Positions 6,946 to 15,570 of a stretch of 18,003 nt of DNA are shown in pieces; the first letter of the stretch is position 1, and each line of letters opens with the position of its first letter. The notes under the pieces are model-generated. The model saw only the letters and a list, made by a program, of their open reading frames with translations, made no database searches and was not told where the DNA came from. The stretch comes from Peronospora farinosa (Eukaryota > Oomycota > Peronosporomycetes > Peronosporales > Peronosporaceae), in the NCBI GenBank assembly GCA_947646735.1, contig CANTFK010000405.1:1-18003 (forward strand). Reading direction: 5' to 3'. The position numbers and the translations under genes were made by a program.

Positions 6946-7947
6946 AACGCTATAAACTCGGCACCCAAATAGCACGCGAAGGCGAGTGCATCTGGCATCG
7001 TGCTAATAGTCAACTAGCATGTAGTCAGTTGTCCTCAACGATGCAAGGCCGCGTAAGCCTGAATTTGGAGCTCGACGTTATATTGCGCTTCGGTTATATC
7101 CCCTAGCGTCGCTATTGCGGAAATTAAAGCCAATGGTGGTGGGATTAAGCATACTGTCTCGGTGTATCGAACACTCAGCTTGTAAGAAAGAGACCCATTA
7201 GGATCCGAGACGGAAGTTGATGATAATTTGCTCGTCAAACCTAATCTTAATCGTGGAGATGTCATTTACAATGGCTGCGGAAACCACGTGACACATGTAA
7301 GACATGTCTCCTGTCGGCTACGGATTCCGGCTGCTGATTGGCGATAGTTTCCAAAACATTTCCGTTGAAAGGCGTAGGTAGATGCCGTTGTTTCGCATCT
7401 CTATCCTGCCGCTGTTCCTTTATAACGACCGCTCCGAGTTAGCGACGGAGGACTTCAGTATTCCTTCACGGTGCTATTTGACAATCGTCCACTCTTCTTG
7501 CTTCGGTGCAATCCATGCAATACACTCGCTGACTTCAGCTCTGATTCTCGGTTCTGGAGCTGTCCTAGTAGTGCTAACTGTGTGCAGACCATATGTGATA
7601 CGTAGCATTGAGCTATGTGTAAAATCTCCGAAGAGATTGACCCCCAAAAATCTGTCATTTCAGCGGCAGTGCGTTAAGGTCTAGAACAGCAAGTAGTCTT
7701 CTGTTCTCATTCAAGAGTGAATTGCATACGCGTCGTGACTTCATCGATAGCGCCCAAACTTTTTCTATTGTCAGAACTTGACATTTGTACTGTTCAAAAA
7801 GGAAGCCACATCGCCGACACATCAGCACTACAGCACAAATAACACCACACAAATACCACCACACAAATTATTTTCATTTACTTTGTCGCACGCAACAAAT
7901 GACTTTCGACTACATCCTAGTACTCTTTCAAAAGAACAAGAACTAGA
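6946..7947. other. About 1 kb without a supported gene
   Basis: Short minus-strand frames (7265-7035, 7658-7455, 7864-7655) have no recognisable motif. A faint thioesterase-like look at 7265-7035 is not convincing. Part of the right end is probably the 3' untranslated region of the lectin gene. No LTR or RNA gene was seen. Confidence 0.4.
7834..7868. repeat. 14-bp tandem repeat, three units
   Basis: CACAAAT recurs at 7834, 7848 and 7862 within units of the type ACCACACAAATA. It lies about 80-115 bp beyond the stop codon of the lectin gene. No function can be assigned. Confidence 0.85.
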
Positions 7948-8571
7948 TTAAGACCCGGCATCGTCGTCGTCGTCGTCGTTGGAGACACCGACTTTAGCGT
8001 TGGAGAAGTCGACTTGGTTGATGGAGACGCTGGAGTCGTCTTTTTTTAGTCTTTCCGCACACTCGGAATCTAGCCAAATGCCACCCAAAGCATCGACCTC
8101 ATTATTTGCTCTTCCAACGAAACCAATCAGATAAGCTCCTTCAACAGGAGCTTCGAACTTCATGATGTTCTCCTGCGTACGGCCATTGTCTTCTGAACCG
8201 GCCTGGAATGAACGGCCGTCTTTGACGTCAAATTTCACGAAGACGATTCTCTTGTCTTCACCATTACCAGCCCTGTGGACTTCCATCGCAATGATTCTCT
8301 TGCCCTTCAGGTCAATTGTCTCCTTTTTCCCACCAACACCGCCATTAAGTTTCATTTCAGCATCGCCGACAATGATTCCAATGGCATCAAGTCGTTCTGC
8401 TGAACGGAGGACGATGCCGGTGGTATTGGTTTCCCGATTCACTTTATCTTCGAATAAAGTTCCTCCTTTACCACCAAAGTAATCGTTCTCTGTAATACAT
8501 TCTATTTTTGCAGCGCTGATGCCTGAAACTAGTGCCAGCGCTGCAAAGACTTGGTAGAACAATCGCACCAT
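7948..8571 (-). CDS. Secreted jacalin-like (mannose-binding type) lectin-domain protein
   Basis: Start chosen at ATG 8571 (207 aa, MVRLFYQVFA...); the frame opens a little earlier at 8583, but with GTG. Residues 1-21 form a signal peptide, with hydrophobic LFYQVFAALALVSGI and probable cleavage near SAA/K. Residues about 30-168 look like one jacalin-like beta-prism: FGGKGGTLFED at the start, LDAIGIIVGD, GGVGGKKETIDLKG, and a final GFVGRANNEVDALGGIW that fits the family's G-[FY]-x-G-R...D-x-[IL]-G signature next to the sugar site. Cys25 and Cys171 bracket the domain and could pair; Asn49-Thr-Thr is an N-glycosylation sequon. The tail is Ser/Asp-rich and ends in six Asp encoded by a GAC repeat. 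There is no intron, frameshift or RxLR-type motif. The predicted role is extracellular carbohydrate binding; whether it acts on the own wall or on a host is not shown. It is the only intact-looking gene here. Confidence 0.8.
   Translation of the reverse strand: MVRLFYQVFAALALVSGISAAKIECITENDYFGGKGGTLFEDKVNRETNTTGIVLRSAERLDAIGIIVGDAEMKLNGGVGGKKETIDLKGKRIIAMEVHRAGNGEDKRIVFVKFDVKDGRSFQAGSEDNGRTQENIMKFEAPVEGAYLIGFVGRANNEVDALGGIWLDSECAERLKKDDSSVSINQVDFSNAKVGVSNDDDDDDAGS
7961..7978. repeat. (TCG)6 microsatellite coding the Asp tail
   Basis: Six TCG units on the plus strand encode the run of six aspartates near the C-terminus of the lectin. It is in frame, so length changes would only alter the number of acidic residues. 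Confidence 0.9.
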
Positions 8572-8582
8572 CGCACCGTTCA

Positions 8583-8601
8583 CCTGAATGTTTCACTGAC
8601 C
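8583..8601 (-). promoter_or_regulatory. Possible oomycete Inr-like start site of the lectin gene
   Basis: On the minus strand TCAGTGAAACATTCAGG ends about 12 bp before the ATG. It loosely resembles the oomycete core promoter, an Inr (TCAYT-like) followed by a CAWTT-type flanking element. The fit is partial and the spacing to the ATG is very short, so this is a weak call. Confidence 0.2.
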
Positions 8602-8980
8602 AGCCACTTGTGTTGTTGAGTGCAAATTTGGAAATGACGAACTAAAATGAAGACCAGGTCCCGGCAGTATATCTACGTTGCATATCCAGCTTTCCGTTAC
8701 ACCTCACCATCCCAAGATTATTCCATGCTGGGGTGTCCGTAACCTTATAAGGATTGGGTCTGCATCTTATAGGGAAGGCGTTAGAGACCCTCCTTCATAG
8801 TTGAATACAACGTCGATCCCAATTTTATTTCGGCCAACTCTACACATCTTACTAGCATGAACCCTTTACGAACGAGGTGCGCATAGAGCTTGCCAGAACT
8901 GATAATGTATGTACTAATAGTGCTGGCAGAGATAAGATTTTACTCACGTCCATGTTTCGAGTACCCCTGGTTTCATTCCC
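8602..8980. other. Region upstream of the lectin gene, no gene seen
   Basis: It presumably contains the lectin promoter. No TATA-type box is evident. The left arm of an inverted-repeat pair begins at 8814. Confidence 0.4.
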
Positions 8981-9315
8981 AGGATTTCATCTCGTCGTTC
9001 CGGTCTTTTCTACACATAGTTTCGTACATGTCGATCTGACAAGTATCAAACCATATGTAGACAAGGGATTTAAACGAATTTATTGTTAGTATGTCCAAAC
9101 TAGCTGCAAACTGCAAATATATTCACGTAATACGCATATAGCGTCTTGTACAGTATGATGGCAATGCAGCATTAATGAGAGTCTTACCTTTGCGACTGCG
9201 AGTGACATGTACATGAAGCTTGCGGTACTAGCAAGCTGCATGTACAAGTCACTCTCAGATACATAGTGTATATAGGGTGCGATGTAAAGAGTTGATCAAG
9301 ATAAAATTGGGATCG
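8814..9315. repeat. About 502-bp segment bounded by 35-bp inverted repeats (possible MITE)
   Basis: The left end 8814-8848 and the reverse complement of the right end 9281-9315 both start CGATCCCAATTTTAT and agree at 29 of 35 positions by hand alignment, including CAACTCT and ACATC. The interior has no coding signal and contains the hairpin at 9200-9254. No target-site duplication is visible next to the arms, so the transposon reading is tentative. Confidence 0.4.
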
Positions 9316-10120
9316 GAGTTTTCTTCGTCGTCTCGGCACTCTAATCAGTATATGTCGATTTGACGAGAAAGCACGCACGAACCATCCGTAGAATAGGTGT
9401 GTTTTTACTGCGTCTCATGAATTTAGTGTTGGTACGCTCAAAGTAGCTGTAAAGAGCACTTATACAATGTATTATACGTTGTAGTGTCTTTGTACGATAC
9501 GGATAGACCGGCACATCGTCAATGGGAAATAAATTTAGCCTGCAAGAAGTCTGGTGGGATCGTGAGATATCGTCTGAAGATAGGCAAGAAAGGCAACTCC
9601 AAAACTTTCCTTGACATTTAGACTGCTTGAAGAAGAGGAGAGGAGAGAAGTCACGTCGCTGTATCGCAGAGCATCGCTGATGTTCTGGTTTGTACCAGTT
9701 GATATCTCTTCGGATTTCCACTTGATTGATTTTTGTCGTTGCAGGGTTTTGTTACCTATTAGTTTAATCACTTGCTTGTATGCCCAAACTAGCTGCAAAT
9801 CGCACCCAAAAAAGGAATACACAAAAAACGTATAATACGTAGAATGCATCAAATAAGAGATAGGCGAGTACATCGTCATTGAGAAATAAATTTAGCCTGT
9901 AAGATCGTGGGTATCGTCTGGAGATAGGCAAGACCTGATGCAGACGAAGAAGAGCAACTTAAAAACCCTCGTGATCATCTAGACTGCTTTGAAGAAGAGT
10001 AAAGGGGCGAAGTCGCGTCGTTGTATCACAGAGCATCGCTGATGTCCTGGTCGGCCATAAGGTACCTGTGGGAATCCATCACGCCACCATCGTGGATTTT
10101 GCGATGGCACAATAGATTCC
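8985..10120. repeat. Degenerate ~345-357-bp tandem repeats
   Basis: The landmark CCAAACTAGCTGCAAA recurs near 9090, 9433 (mutated) and 9779. The block CATCGTCA..AATAAATTTAGCCTG recurs at 9514 and 9871, and CAGAGCATCGCTGATGT at about 9667 and 10029. The first unit lacks the second block. On the minus strand the last two units share similar codons (SDALRYSDVTSLL versus SDALQYNDATSPL, then AYLQTIS/LQTI and a stop). The unit thus looks like the 3' end of a minus-strand gene plus its flank, probably the gene at 10324-11211. Frames are interrupted in both. Confidence 0.55.
9200..9254. repeat. 24-bp stem hairpin with 7-nt loop
   Basis: Arms 9200-9223 and 9231-9254 match at 22 of 24 positions, with loop GGTACTA. 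The core is GTACATG...CATGTAC flanked by GAGTGAC and AGCTTGC. The size would fit a small-RNA precursor or a cruciform; no terminator-like T run or promoter is adjacent. Confidence 0.85.
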
Positions 10121-10323
10121 CTATGCTTTTTGAAGTAGATCGTCAAACCCTCGGACTAGCAAAGTGGGTGAAGGAGCTACAAATCCTCGCGAGCTGTGAT
10201 TTGGTGCTCCCTCGCTTTATCGCTATATGGCTTTATGCTCGTTCTAGTACTGGCGTTTGCAGCTCAGCACTCGCAGTAGCCGACGCGACTATGCACTTAG
10301 TAACGACCTGCAGCCCTTCATAC

Positions 10324-11211
10324 TCACCGTGTTAGACCTCTCGGTACCGTCCGCTTGTCATCCGTTCTCGGCAAATCGCAAATATTTGTAAAACGTTGAC
10401 GCTGGCATTCTGTGCACCCCCCCATTAGCAACTCCCACGCGACTTCTTTCTCCAAGAATATCTCAGCTTGTCCGTATCCGTCGTCAATGATGCATCGCGC
10501 CGATGTCCTACTTTGACTCACCCATGTGGCTCTGCATGCTTCCAGGAACCACGACGCTTAACGGGCTGCAAGACTAATGACGCAACCCACAGTATTTATT
10601 GAGTAGCACGTAGCTTCTGTTCATCACGCCAATTACGTAAGATGTAGCATTCAGTCAATGTTCGTTGCGTGATTAAGGTCGTATAGAAATGTCGTTGGCA
10701 TAGACCCGAAATGTATCAGCATCTCGTGCCGGCAAGCAAACTCAGTCGAAAACTAGTCGAGCTGCTGTCAATTGATCCCAACTTAACTACGTCTTGTAGC
10801 TCGAGCACGCGAATGAGTCCCTGTAGTCTTGAGAACTCCACGACATTGCCTGGTTGTAACATGCCCAGCACACCATAGCGTGAGGCATCTTCACGAATGT
10901 CAACAATAATAAGATGCTGAAGATCGCGGACATGAAAAACATCTCTTATTTGTCGTATAGGGCCTCCTGCAATACTGCGATAGCATTCTCGTGTACGCTT
11001 CACACCGATAGTTTCAATTTGTACCGCGCTGCCGAACGACTGCTTTGGTGAGTTGGATCGCCAGTAGTATTTCTTCTTCGTAAAAATTCCTACCATAGAG
11101 ACAAGATGAGGCTTGATTAAGTCTGGCTTCAGCTAGCCTGATCAACTTGGTGGCATATTGCACGCAAACTACGTCGCTCGCGCTTGAAGCTGTTAGCTGG
11201 TTAATTTCATC
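10324..11211 (-). pseudogene. Host-gene relic with OB-fold-like segments (CTC1-like?), cut by element A
   Basis: The minus-strand frame 11096-10716 runs MVGIFTKKKYYWRSNSPK, then IRDVFHVRDLQHLIIVDIRE, then GMLQPGNVVEFSRLQGLIRV. The strand-turn pattern and the 'L.PG..V.F..LQ' phrase resemble OB folds. Further down, 10521-10324 reads SARCIIDDGYGQAEIFLEKE VAWELL, a phrase of the '.C.[IV].DG.G.A....' type found in OB domains of the telomere-capping CST subunit CTC1 (single-stranded DNA binding, nucleus). Between them the frame is broken. The upstream end is cut by the LTR at 11212, and the missing upstream part exists at 2043-2515. Because the repeats at 8985-10120 look like its 3' end, the whole 3' half may span about 9535-11211. 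The CTC1 name is a guess from the pattern; a repair OB-fold protein is also possible. Confidence 0.4.
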
Positions 11212-11214
11212 TGT
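11043..11214. repeat. 169-bp direct duplicate of 2043-2213
   Basis: This copy is ended by the LTR of element A: TTCATC then TGTAACGGGC. The other copy reads on as CCATCTGTCCATATT. The three bases TGT are common to both, so the LTR boundary is 11212 or up to three bases later. Confidence 0.9.
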
Positions 11215-11690
11215 AACGGGCTAATAGTTACACGAGTTCGTTGAGTGTCAAATACTAAACGGGCAGGCCTTAAAGGGTACGTGTATACTTGAAACCTCCC
11301 ATTTGGGTGAGGCATATCAATGTGACCCACCCTTGTGAATTTAATATCCATATATGGATTCACATTGTAAGGGATGACGCCCAGTTGGGACTAGGCGTCA
11401 TGATGACGTCACAAACGGTCGTCATCAGCGAGCTTAACTATATTTAAACGCGCACGTAGGGATGTGCGTCTAAAGACATCCAATCATTGCATAGAATCAA
11501 CCAATAAGTAATTAGATTTATATGTAGTTATTTCTATTATATGTAAATCAGTTTTAAATTTACTACATTATACTTACTGTGCACAGGAAGACTGAAAACA
11601 GCTTCCACGACATAGGTATGTACTTGTTCTAGAGCTCGTTGCGCGGTTCGCTTACGCAACAGCAACCTTAGTGTGCGGACGCTTTGGCGC
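11212..11690 (+). mobile_element. 5' LTR and leader of Ty3/gypsy element A
   Basis: It starts TGTAACGGGCTAATAGTTACA. It aligns at roughly 80 % with 17261-17625 through shared landmarks (TTGGGTGAGGC, GTGACCCACCCT, GCCCAGTTGGGACTAGGCG, GTCATCAGCGAGCTTA) up to GCTTTGGCGCCGACC. This copy is about 115 bp longer, around 11540-11660. ATGACGCC/GGCGTCAT (about 11374-11401) forms an 8-bp hairpin, TGACGTCA at 11404-11411 is a bZIP/CREB-type palindrome, and TATATTTAAA (about 11440) could be the promoter box. Because both copies are followed by the same leader, the LTR end and primer-binding site cannot be fixed from this window. Confidence 0.75.
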
Positions 11691-11878
11691 CGACCCACTT
11701 CCACCACCGCACGTGGAAGTAATACGGTTTTATCGCTTCCTCACGCTGCTTTAAGGTGTGTGCTAGTAGCACGTGGCAGCTTCTTTGAAGTGTCCTTCTA
11801 CACTTGGTAGCACTAGCAGGTAGTCCTTCACACGACTCGTCTCTCTGAGCGTGTGTGTGAGTGAGGATGGACCTCAAA

Positions 11879-12910
11879 ATGGATTGGGGTGATTTTCGTC
11901 ACCTCTCCCAACATCATAAGGAGTTGACTGAGCACTTGTTACAGGGACTTAGTGAACAAGCCCTGCCAACCTCTTGCATTGTCCTCCTGAGCAACATGTT
12001 GCTCAGTTGGAGCAATTGAGGCGTTTGTCCTCGGACAGCGTAGAAACGCGTCCGAAGCAAACAGTCAAGCAACGGCTGAGTCCATCAATAAGACTCAGGG
12101 TGAGCTTTTGCGTGAGCAAGCTCGGAACGAGGCGCTCAACAGAACTGTTGAGACGCTCCCGGCCAAATCTAATCAGCCAAGGCCCACTCGGATGGACCCT
12201 CCAAAGTTTGATGGAACTACCCCACATACGATTGTTCACTGGCTTTTAGCAGTGGAGTGATGCAGTATGGTACAGCTCATCGAAGACGACGTCAGGATGG
12301 TGTAGTATGACATGTCAAATTTGCGTGGCAAAGTGTCAAAATGGGCTTACTCTGCGCTTATGGCAAATGATGATGCGTCTCCATCATGGACGATCTTTAA
12401 GTCAACGATTCGCGCCATGTATCAGCCGCCTAACAATGAAGTGTTACTTCAGGCGCGCTTCTTTAGCACGACAGGCGAAACGCTCTCTGCAAGAGTATGT
12501 GCAGGAATGCGTTCGCTGTCTGCGTCCATTACTGTGGGTCCAATACCGGAACACATTAAGGTGCCTACGTTCATAAATGGACTAGGGCACGTTCCATCGC
12601 GTCAGGCCTTTTTCAGAAAGGTGCTAAAGACGATGGAAGAGAACAATTGAAATTGCCATGGATTGAGGAGAAATCCTACAACATTTTCTCGGCGACAGCT
12701 TATTATACGCCGTCGGCCGAGAAGCTTGATGCCACCCCAATGGAGTTAGGCAATGCAGACGTGGTCTGCTACAAGTGCGGCGAGCGTGGACATATGATGG
12801 CTCGCTGCTATAAAAACTTGCTGATGGTGCTAAGACGGCTAGCAAGAAGACTTCATGGATGCGAAGAACCAGTGTGCACGACGCACGGGTTCAGCACCTG
12901 CCATTGATGG
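11879..12910 (+). pseudogene. Element A gag (capsid and zinc knuckle)
   Basis: The likely start is ATGGATTGG at 11879; an in-frame ATG lies 12 bases earlier. Gag forms the particle that packages element RNA. The frame breaks near 11970, where TSCIVLL replaces the reading that leads to EQHVAQLEQ, and again at about 12016 by loss of one T present in the second copy. It then reads through MDPPKFDGTTPHTIVHWLL (about 12193-12247), with stops TGA at about 12258 and TAG at about 12303. It continues LRGKVSKWAY, FKSTIRAMYQPP, leaves and regains frame around 12470-12510, then FINGLGHVPSRQAFFRKVLK. The zinc knuckle CYKCGERGHMMARC is at 12767-12808. Compared with the fragment at 1749-2042 most differences are transitions. 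Confidence 0.8.
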
Positions 12911-12999
12911 GTCAAGAAATGTGGGAGCGCAGTAGGGGCGGGATGCTCTACTGTCGCGGACTCTGAAGCTACCCCTATGCTCAGAATTATCGAACAAAT

Positions 13000-13400
13000 G
13001 GGTAGCATAGTCCCTGAGGTACCGAAAGGTCGGACCTCAACCTTGTTGGTCTATGAGCTCGAGTACGAGGCTATGACCAAGTGATGACCCTTCTCGTTGA
13101 TTCGGGTGCATCACAGAATTTTGTAAAACTCTCGGCTCTGAAAAAGGAGTCCGGCGAGTTATGAGTCGCTTTGCCAGTATGGCAAGCGAGAAGAGGCGAA
13201 CGTTCGTTTAGCGAATGGCGCGCTTGTAAAATCGAAGGGAGTTCAAGTTGAACTCGCCTTCAGCTTTAGTGACTCTCCTCTTGTAAAGAGAAGCTCACAG
13301 TGCTAGGTATGGAGAGCCCGTATAACCTCATCCTAGGTATGCCTTGGTTAGCTAAATATCAACCTTGAAGTGACTGGCGTACAAGCACAGTCGCTAACTC
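13000..13400 (+). pseudogene. Element A aspartic protease
   Basis: The active-site segment LLVDSGASQNFVKLSAL has its catalytic Asp codon at 13099-13101, and the later ESPYNLILGMPWLAKYQP segment (about 13313-13366) contains the ILG-MPWL motif. The two lie in different frames with stops between, so no functional protease can be made. It would cleave the Gag-Pol polyprotein within the particle. The stretch 12910-13000 and the linker 13400-13659 show no motif. Confidence 0.75.
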
Positions 13401-13658
13401 TACGCAGGACACCGGAAAGGATGTGCTTTTGCGAGAGGCTTATGCGATTGATGATGCGTCCAACACATTCAAGTGTGCGATGAAGGTATATCAATCGGCA
13501 CCAGGTACTACCCAGCTCGTTGAGCCTGGATAGTTGGAGGTGTCTCGAGAGAAAGTCAAATATTACAAATTCCTATCCAGCTCGAAGAGACTGGTGTAGT
13601 GAATGGGACGATGACAGGAAGTCCTGCGTCCGATGGTCCTGCACAGAGCCGATAGCCT

Positions 13659-15060
13659 GTGGCAGCTGATGGTAGGCTGACAGGAATTCAAGCGCCCCGA
13701 GAACCAACAAAGAACCATGAGCCTGGTGCAGTTGGAAAGAGTGCGTTGGCTAATATAGTAACGACACCTTCTTCCAGGTCAAAGGTCGTGGTGAATCGAA
13801 GAACGAGTACCTGGCGTTTTAAGACGATCAATGGCACGTCGAAAGGAGTGACCCTTGGATCAGTCTCGGTCCAAGAGGACGGACCTACGAACGAGTTGTT
13901 CGAGGCCGTCGAAGACAAAATGCCGGAGGCATCCTATGTTGAGGTGCTCCAACTTGTCTTGGCATCTGCCGAGGAGATAGTAAATCTCTCGGAGATGACG
14001 TGGGATCTGTTCCTGTCCGAACTAAAGGAAGGAAAGATCCACGAGATAGTCGCACCAGTTCCAGAAGAGAACGTGGTGGACTGTTGCTCGTCGTCCACAA
14101 TGGACAAAAGCGTCTTGAAATCGACAAAAAAGAAACGGTTTGCTTCTCAAGGCTGGGAAGCCTTGAAGGACAGCCCGTTCTATGATGTTCTGTGGAAACA
14201 CCGTGATGTGTTTCTAGCAGAAGTGCCGAGCCGCCTACCGGCAGATAGGGGCATCAGGCACGAAATTGACCTAAAGCCTGGCACCAAGTATTGTGTGACC
14301 AGGCAATGGCCGTTGCCGAAGGAACAAGTCGATTACATCGATGAGTTCTTCGACAAGCGAGCTAAGGCGGGACATGTACGTGAGAGCAAGTCGCCTCACT
14401 GCAGCCCGACCTTCTATGTGCGTAAAGCAACAGGTGGATGGCGCGTGGTTCATGCTTATGAAAAGCTGAGCACGGCCACCATTCCGGCTCAAACGCCGAT
14501 CCCGCGGATGTATGTCTTGTTGAATTGCATGGGAAAATCAACTATCTTTTCCGTGTTGGATCTGAAGGATGGCTACTATCAAGTTCTCATGAGAGATACT
14601 GATGTAGCCAAAACGGAAGTAAGCGCCCCAAGCGGTATGCTGTGGGAGTGGCTTGTGATGCCACAAGGGCTAAAATTGCTCCGGCAACATTCAACCGAGT
14701 GGTGTCTCACGTGATGCGTCAGCACCGTGTCTACGCGTCCGTTTACTTTGACGATGTATTCGTGCATCGTAGGGCGGAGGACGGTCTGAGCGCAATAGAG
14801 TCGCACAAGCGTCATTTAGACGCTTTCTTGAAGACTCTGGGTGACGCCCAATTATACGTGAACTTGAAAAAGTGCGTAATATGGGTCCCCAAGATACCTG
14901 TACTGGGCTGCATCGTAGGTACACATGGTGTACGAGCAGACCCAGAAAAGGTAAAGGCTATTAAGGAATGGCCAGGCCCACGTACATGTGAAGGATCTGC
15001 GCCAATTCCTTGGGCTTGCTAATTACTTGCATATACAGCAAAAATTATGGGGAGCAGACT
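13659..15060 (+). pseudogene. Element A reverse transcriptase
   Basis: An open stretch of 351 codons (13659-14714) carries a linker, then VPSRLPADRGIRHEIDLKPG, QWPLPKEQVDYIDEFF, SKSPHCSPTFYVRKATGGWR and FSVLDLKDGYYQVLM with the first catalytic Asp, then LWEWLVMPQGL. Loss of one A in the run at 14672-14675 shifts the frame. The next frame (14642-15022) carries APATFNRVVSH and the catalytic YFDD (14744-14755), followed by LYVNLKKCVIWVPKIPVLGC and VRADPEKVKAIKEWP. Another shift near 14985 leads to LRQFLGLANYLH. This is the standard fingers-palm-thumb series of Ty3 RT. The long first frame has no need of its own ATG, since it would be read from Gag-Pol. Confidence 0.85.
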
Positions 15061-15570
15061 AAGCCATTGTCTGACCTTTGAAAAAAGGATACAGAATGGA
15101 CTTGGTCAAAGGAGCAAGTAGATGCGTTCACATCAGTGAAGCAATCTCTTGTAGGGGCACCGGTCTTGGCATTGTCAGACGCGGATAAGCCCTTTAGCGT
15201 CGTCTGCGATGCAAGCAATTTTACAATCGACAGCGCGCTCATGCAGAAGGATGACGACGGCGTTGACCGTGCCATTTCGTATCCGTATCGGCTTTTGAAA
15301 GCTGCCGAGCTGAATTACCCTGTGCATGACAAGGAGCTACATTTCAATTAAGTATTCTCTTGTTAAGTTTCGGGTGCACCTCTTGGGCACCGAACCTTTT
15401 GTGGTTTATACGGATCACGCATCACTGCGGACCGCTATAAATGTACCGCACCTATCATCTAGGATGGCGAGATGGCTAACATTCTTCTCTGAATTTAATT
15501 TCAAAGTTGAATATAAGCCGGGTAAGTCGAATGTCTTTGATGAAGCATTATCGCGCAGACCGGACTTCGA
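15060..15570 (+). pseudogene. Element A RNase H
   Basis: PFSVVCDASNFTIDSALMQ (about 15190-15246) is the Ty3 RNase H start with its catalytic Asp. RLLKAAELNYPVHDKEL precedes a stop at about 15350. The next frame resumes with KYSLVKFRVHLLGTEPFVVY and TDHASLRTA (about 15410), then EYKPGKSNVFDEALSRR. The domain removes the RNA strand during copying. It is split over two frames near 15340; a stop also lies before it, in DL*KKDTEW near 15078. Confidence 0.8.

Noticed and set aside
7035..7265. Acyl-CoA thioesterase-like gene remnant on the minus strand
   Set aside because: A vague resemblance only; the expected HGG motif is absent and no second motif supports it.
7948..8571. RxLR or Crinkler effector
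   Set aside because: No RxLR, dEER or LFLAK-type motif follows the signal peptide; the lectin fold explains the protein.
8572..8583. Four extra N-terminal residues of the lectin
   Set aside because: They require a GTG start at 8583; the first ATG is at 8571 and gives a good signal peptide.
10716..11096. Copia protease in the minus-strand frame (VFHVRDLQHL resembling the 'VLYVPDL..NL' motif)
   Set aside because: No DSG active site lies upstream and the following sequence reads as a beta-rich OB-like segment; it is also colinear with the 10521-10324 segment, which is not copia.
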